Assembly: GCA_010093485.1 (NCBI GenBank)
Contig: MU001514.1
Location: 713,145 to 777,144 of the forward strand
DNA from: Karstenula rhodostoma CBS 690.94
Taxonomy: Eukaryota; Ascomycota; Dothideomycetes; Pleosporales; Didymosphaeriaceae
Reading direction: 5' to 3'
Length of the DNA: 64,000 nucleotides
Both the position numbers and the translations under genes were made by a program. Numbering within the stretch: the first letter of the stretch is position 1; each line of letters begins with the position of its first letter. Below, piece by piece: positions 61,663 to 64,000 of this stretch. The notes under the pieces were generated by a model. It saw only the letters and a program-made list of their open reading frames with translations. It was not told the origin of the DNA and did not search any database.

Positions 61663-64000
61663 CTAATAATATATAATATATACTTTAGATTTCTATATAG
61701 TAATTAGATAGAGTTTATAATAAATATTCTAAGCCCTACTTATAATAAATAAATTACTTAAGGAAAGTTTATATAATTAATTATAGTATATTTTATATTT
61801 AAATATAACTTTAATAGTACTATTATTTCTAAATCTAGAAATATTATTAGCTAGTTTATTTTACTAAAATACTATTATACTATTAAATAAATATTTATAC
61901 TATTAGATAAGTATATTTATAATAACTAGTTTATATACTAGTTTAAGTATATATTTATAATATATAAAAGCTCTAGTAATTAAAATATTTTTATAGTTAA
62001 TACCTATACTTAAAAAACTATCTAGATTATTAAATTTTATTCTTTTCTTAGGTACCTATATATCGAGGTTAATATAGAGAAATAATCTAAGGACTTTATA
62101 TATAAATATAATAATAATTATTTTAATCTAAAATATAATCTAGACTATAAATTCTAGTTTTATAATTAGTTCCTCCTTTTTAAAGAGTATAATATACTCT
62201 TTAAGGGTAGTTTAAAAGGATATAGTAATTATATTTAATAATTATTTAAAAAGATACTAAATATAGATTATAATACTATTCCTAATAATATTAACTAGAA
62301 TAAGCTTAATAATATCTAGCTTACCTATAAGTTTTTTAAATATTTATTAAAAATATAAGTAATTATAGCCTTTATTATAGACTAGACTCTAGTTTATAAT
62401 AAAAAAATTATTCTATAGTTTTTTATACTCCTAATTTAGAAGTTTATTTAAGAGATTTTTAAACTATTAGGGTTTATACTATTTTTAGTTTACTTCTTTA
62501 ATAATATAGTTTAGTATAACTAGATTTAATCTCTCTAGAATAGTATTAAGACTAAAATTTATATTCTTTTTATATTTTTTTAGATATTTAGTACTAGCTA
62601 TAACTTTTAGAATAATAGTTATATTAGTACTTTTATAAATTTCCTTTTAAACTAAAATATAAAGGACTAGACTCTTAAATATTAGTACTAAAATAATTAA
62701 TATTTAAATATATACTTCTTTTATATTACTATCTAAGAAATATATAGTATCTAGTAATATAAATAAGTTAATTTACTTAAAAATATTTTAGAAACTTTCC
62801 TATATACCCCCTATATAATAATTATCCTTACTAACTTTTCTAGTAAAAATCTACTTATTTTACTAGTATTAGTATTTACTTTCTTTAACTATACTATTAA
62901 GGAAAATAGTATTAAGGAGTTTACTAAAATTTTTAATATTCTAGAGAATATTATTACTTAAATATATAAGAATATATTAGATATTTTTATTAAAAGGCCT
63001 AAGTATAATAGAGCCCTTAATAATATTAATTATAAATATTTCTTTATTTTTAGTAAACGTACTATAAAGTTTATTAAGGAGAAATATAAAAATTATAAAT
63101 ATCCTTTTAAATAATAGCCTATTCTAGTTCTATTTTTTATTATAATATATACTTTTATAGCCTCTACTTTTACTAGAACTATTATTAAAATATTTAGTTT
63201 TCTAGATAACTTTACTAAAGATATTATTAAATTAAAATAGCTAGAATTAAATATATATAAAGTAGTTTAAATAAAGGAATATAATTTTAATTTAAATAAT
63301 ATCTTCTATACTAAGTCTATATCTAAAAAGAAGAAGAAATCTAGTATAATCTATCTTATAGACTATACTTTAAAAATAAGTAATATATTATTTAGAATCT
63401 AGATAAAACTTAATAAATATATTAAAGATATTAAAATAAATTTATAAAACTCTTATTTAACTATTAGTTCTATATAATATAATAGTTTCTAGATATTTAA
63501 TAATACCTATATAAAAATATTTAAAACTATCTAAAAAGTTAATATAGAATAGAATTCTAATAAGTAAGTATTAAATATTAAGGAGTATTTAGATAAGTAT
63601 AGTATATAAAATATACTTAATTATATAAAATAATATCTAATATATTATTTATTTTTTAATAATTTCCTACCTCTAAATATATAAGAATATAATTAGATTA
63701 TAAAATAGGTTAAGGTCTATAAAAGTTTAAAAGATATAGACTATTTAACTATAATACTAAAAAAGTCTAATAAAAATAATAAAAAGAAAAAGTAATAAAT
63801 AATATTATATAGTTATAATATAATAGAGATTAAAATAGGAAATAAAAATTAAAATAAAGTTATAGTCTAGAACTATAAAATAATAGTAATAGTAATTAAA
63901 ATAAAATTATAGTCTAGAACTATATAATAATAGTTAGTATAGATAGTTCTAATTTATAAATATATTTTACTATTTACTTATATTTTTTTATTATAGTATT
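61663..64000. repeat. RIP-degraded A+T-rich DNA, right segment
   Basis: Same composition and absence of open frames. Stretches such as 62,880-63,250 keep a codon-like rhythm (for example GAGTTTACTAAAATTTTTAA and TTTATTAAGGAGAAATATAA), so a former coding region, possibly another element, is likely. I could not identify it. Confidence 0.6.

Noticed and set aside
36541..64000. CRISPR array, organellar DNA or effector gene hidden in the A+T block
   Set aside because: The tandem repeats lack unique spacers of even length, there are no mitochondrial gene motifs, and no open frame of useful size survives. The dinucleotide pattern points to RIP.

Overview
This window looks like filamentous ascomycete (Pezizomycotina) nuclear DNA. 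Genes are split by short introns of roughly 45-110 bp with GTRNGT-like donors and CTNAY-like branch points. The families are typical of such fungi (STAND NTPase, Zn2Cys6 regulator, P450, MFS). The second part is an A+T block scarred by repeat-induced point mutation (RIP). The genome is therefore bipartite, as in many Dothideomycetes; I cannot name the species.

Positions 1-20,300 hold metabolic genes. In order: the 5' part of an AsaB-like oxidoreductase (runs off the left edge); a four-exon STAND/NLR-like NTPase with TPR repeats; a secreted amidase; a truncated polyol/sorbitol-type dehydrogenase diverging from a sugar transporter that appears to lack one membrane segment; a 1,239-residue biotin-dependent carboxylase diverging from a PxpA (LamB/YcsF) protein; and an AIM9-like mitochondrial phosphotransferase. 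The carboxylase fuses biotin carboxylase, KipA, KipI and biotinyl domains. With PxpA next door it covers every activity of the bacterial 5-oxoprolinase (PxpABC) neighbourhood, so lactam/5-oxoproline use is at least as likely as urea use.

Positions 20,300-36,500 are an accessory segment: a decayed zinc-cluster fragment, a DHA2-type MFS exporter, an ABM-fold small protein, an NTF2-like small protein, a P450 diverging from a 2-oxoglutarate/Fe(II) dioxygenase, a Zn2Cys6 regulator and a secreted agmatinase-like ureohydrolase. This resembles a tailoring-enzyme cluster with no backbone synthase in view. A conserved ~85-bp block containing CGG-N9-CCG lies upstream of both the ABM gene and the P450, in the same orientation relative to each gene. 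It could be the operator of the local Zn2Cys6 protein. Duplicated and rearranged fragments, including a promoter-only copy of the MFS locus, mark this segment as unstable.

Positions ~36,540-64,000 are A+T-rich, with CA and TG dinucleotides almost absent, no ORF of note and widespread TA. The block contains two head-to-tail copies of a ~10.7-kb unit (38,985-50,870 and 50,871-~61,662). Each carries the wreck of a RecQ-type helicase, as expected for fungal telomere-linked helicase repeats, so the right side of the window is probably subtelomeric. A 246-bp solo LTR, a ~1.25-kb insertion, 22-bp and 70-bp tandem repeats and a 10-N assembly gap lie within these copies.

Exon coordinates were worked out by hand from splice signals, reading phase and family resemblance. 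Family names come from recalled motifs, not from database searches.
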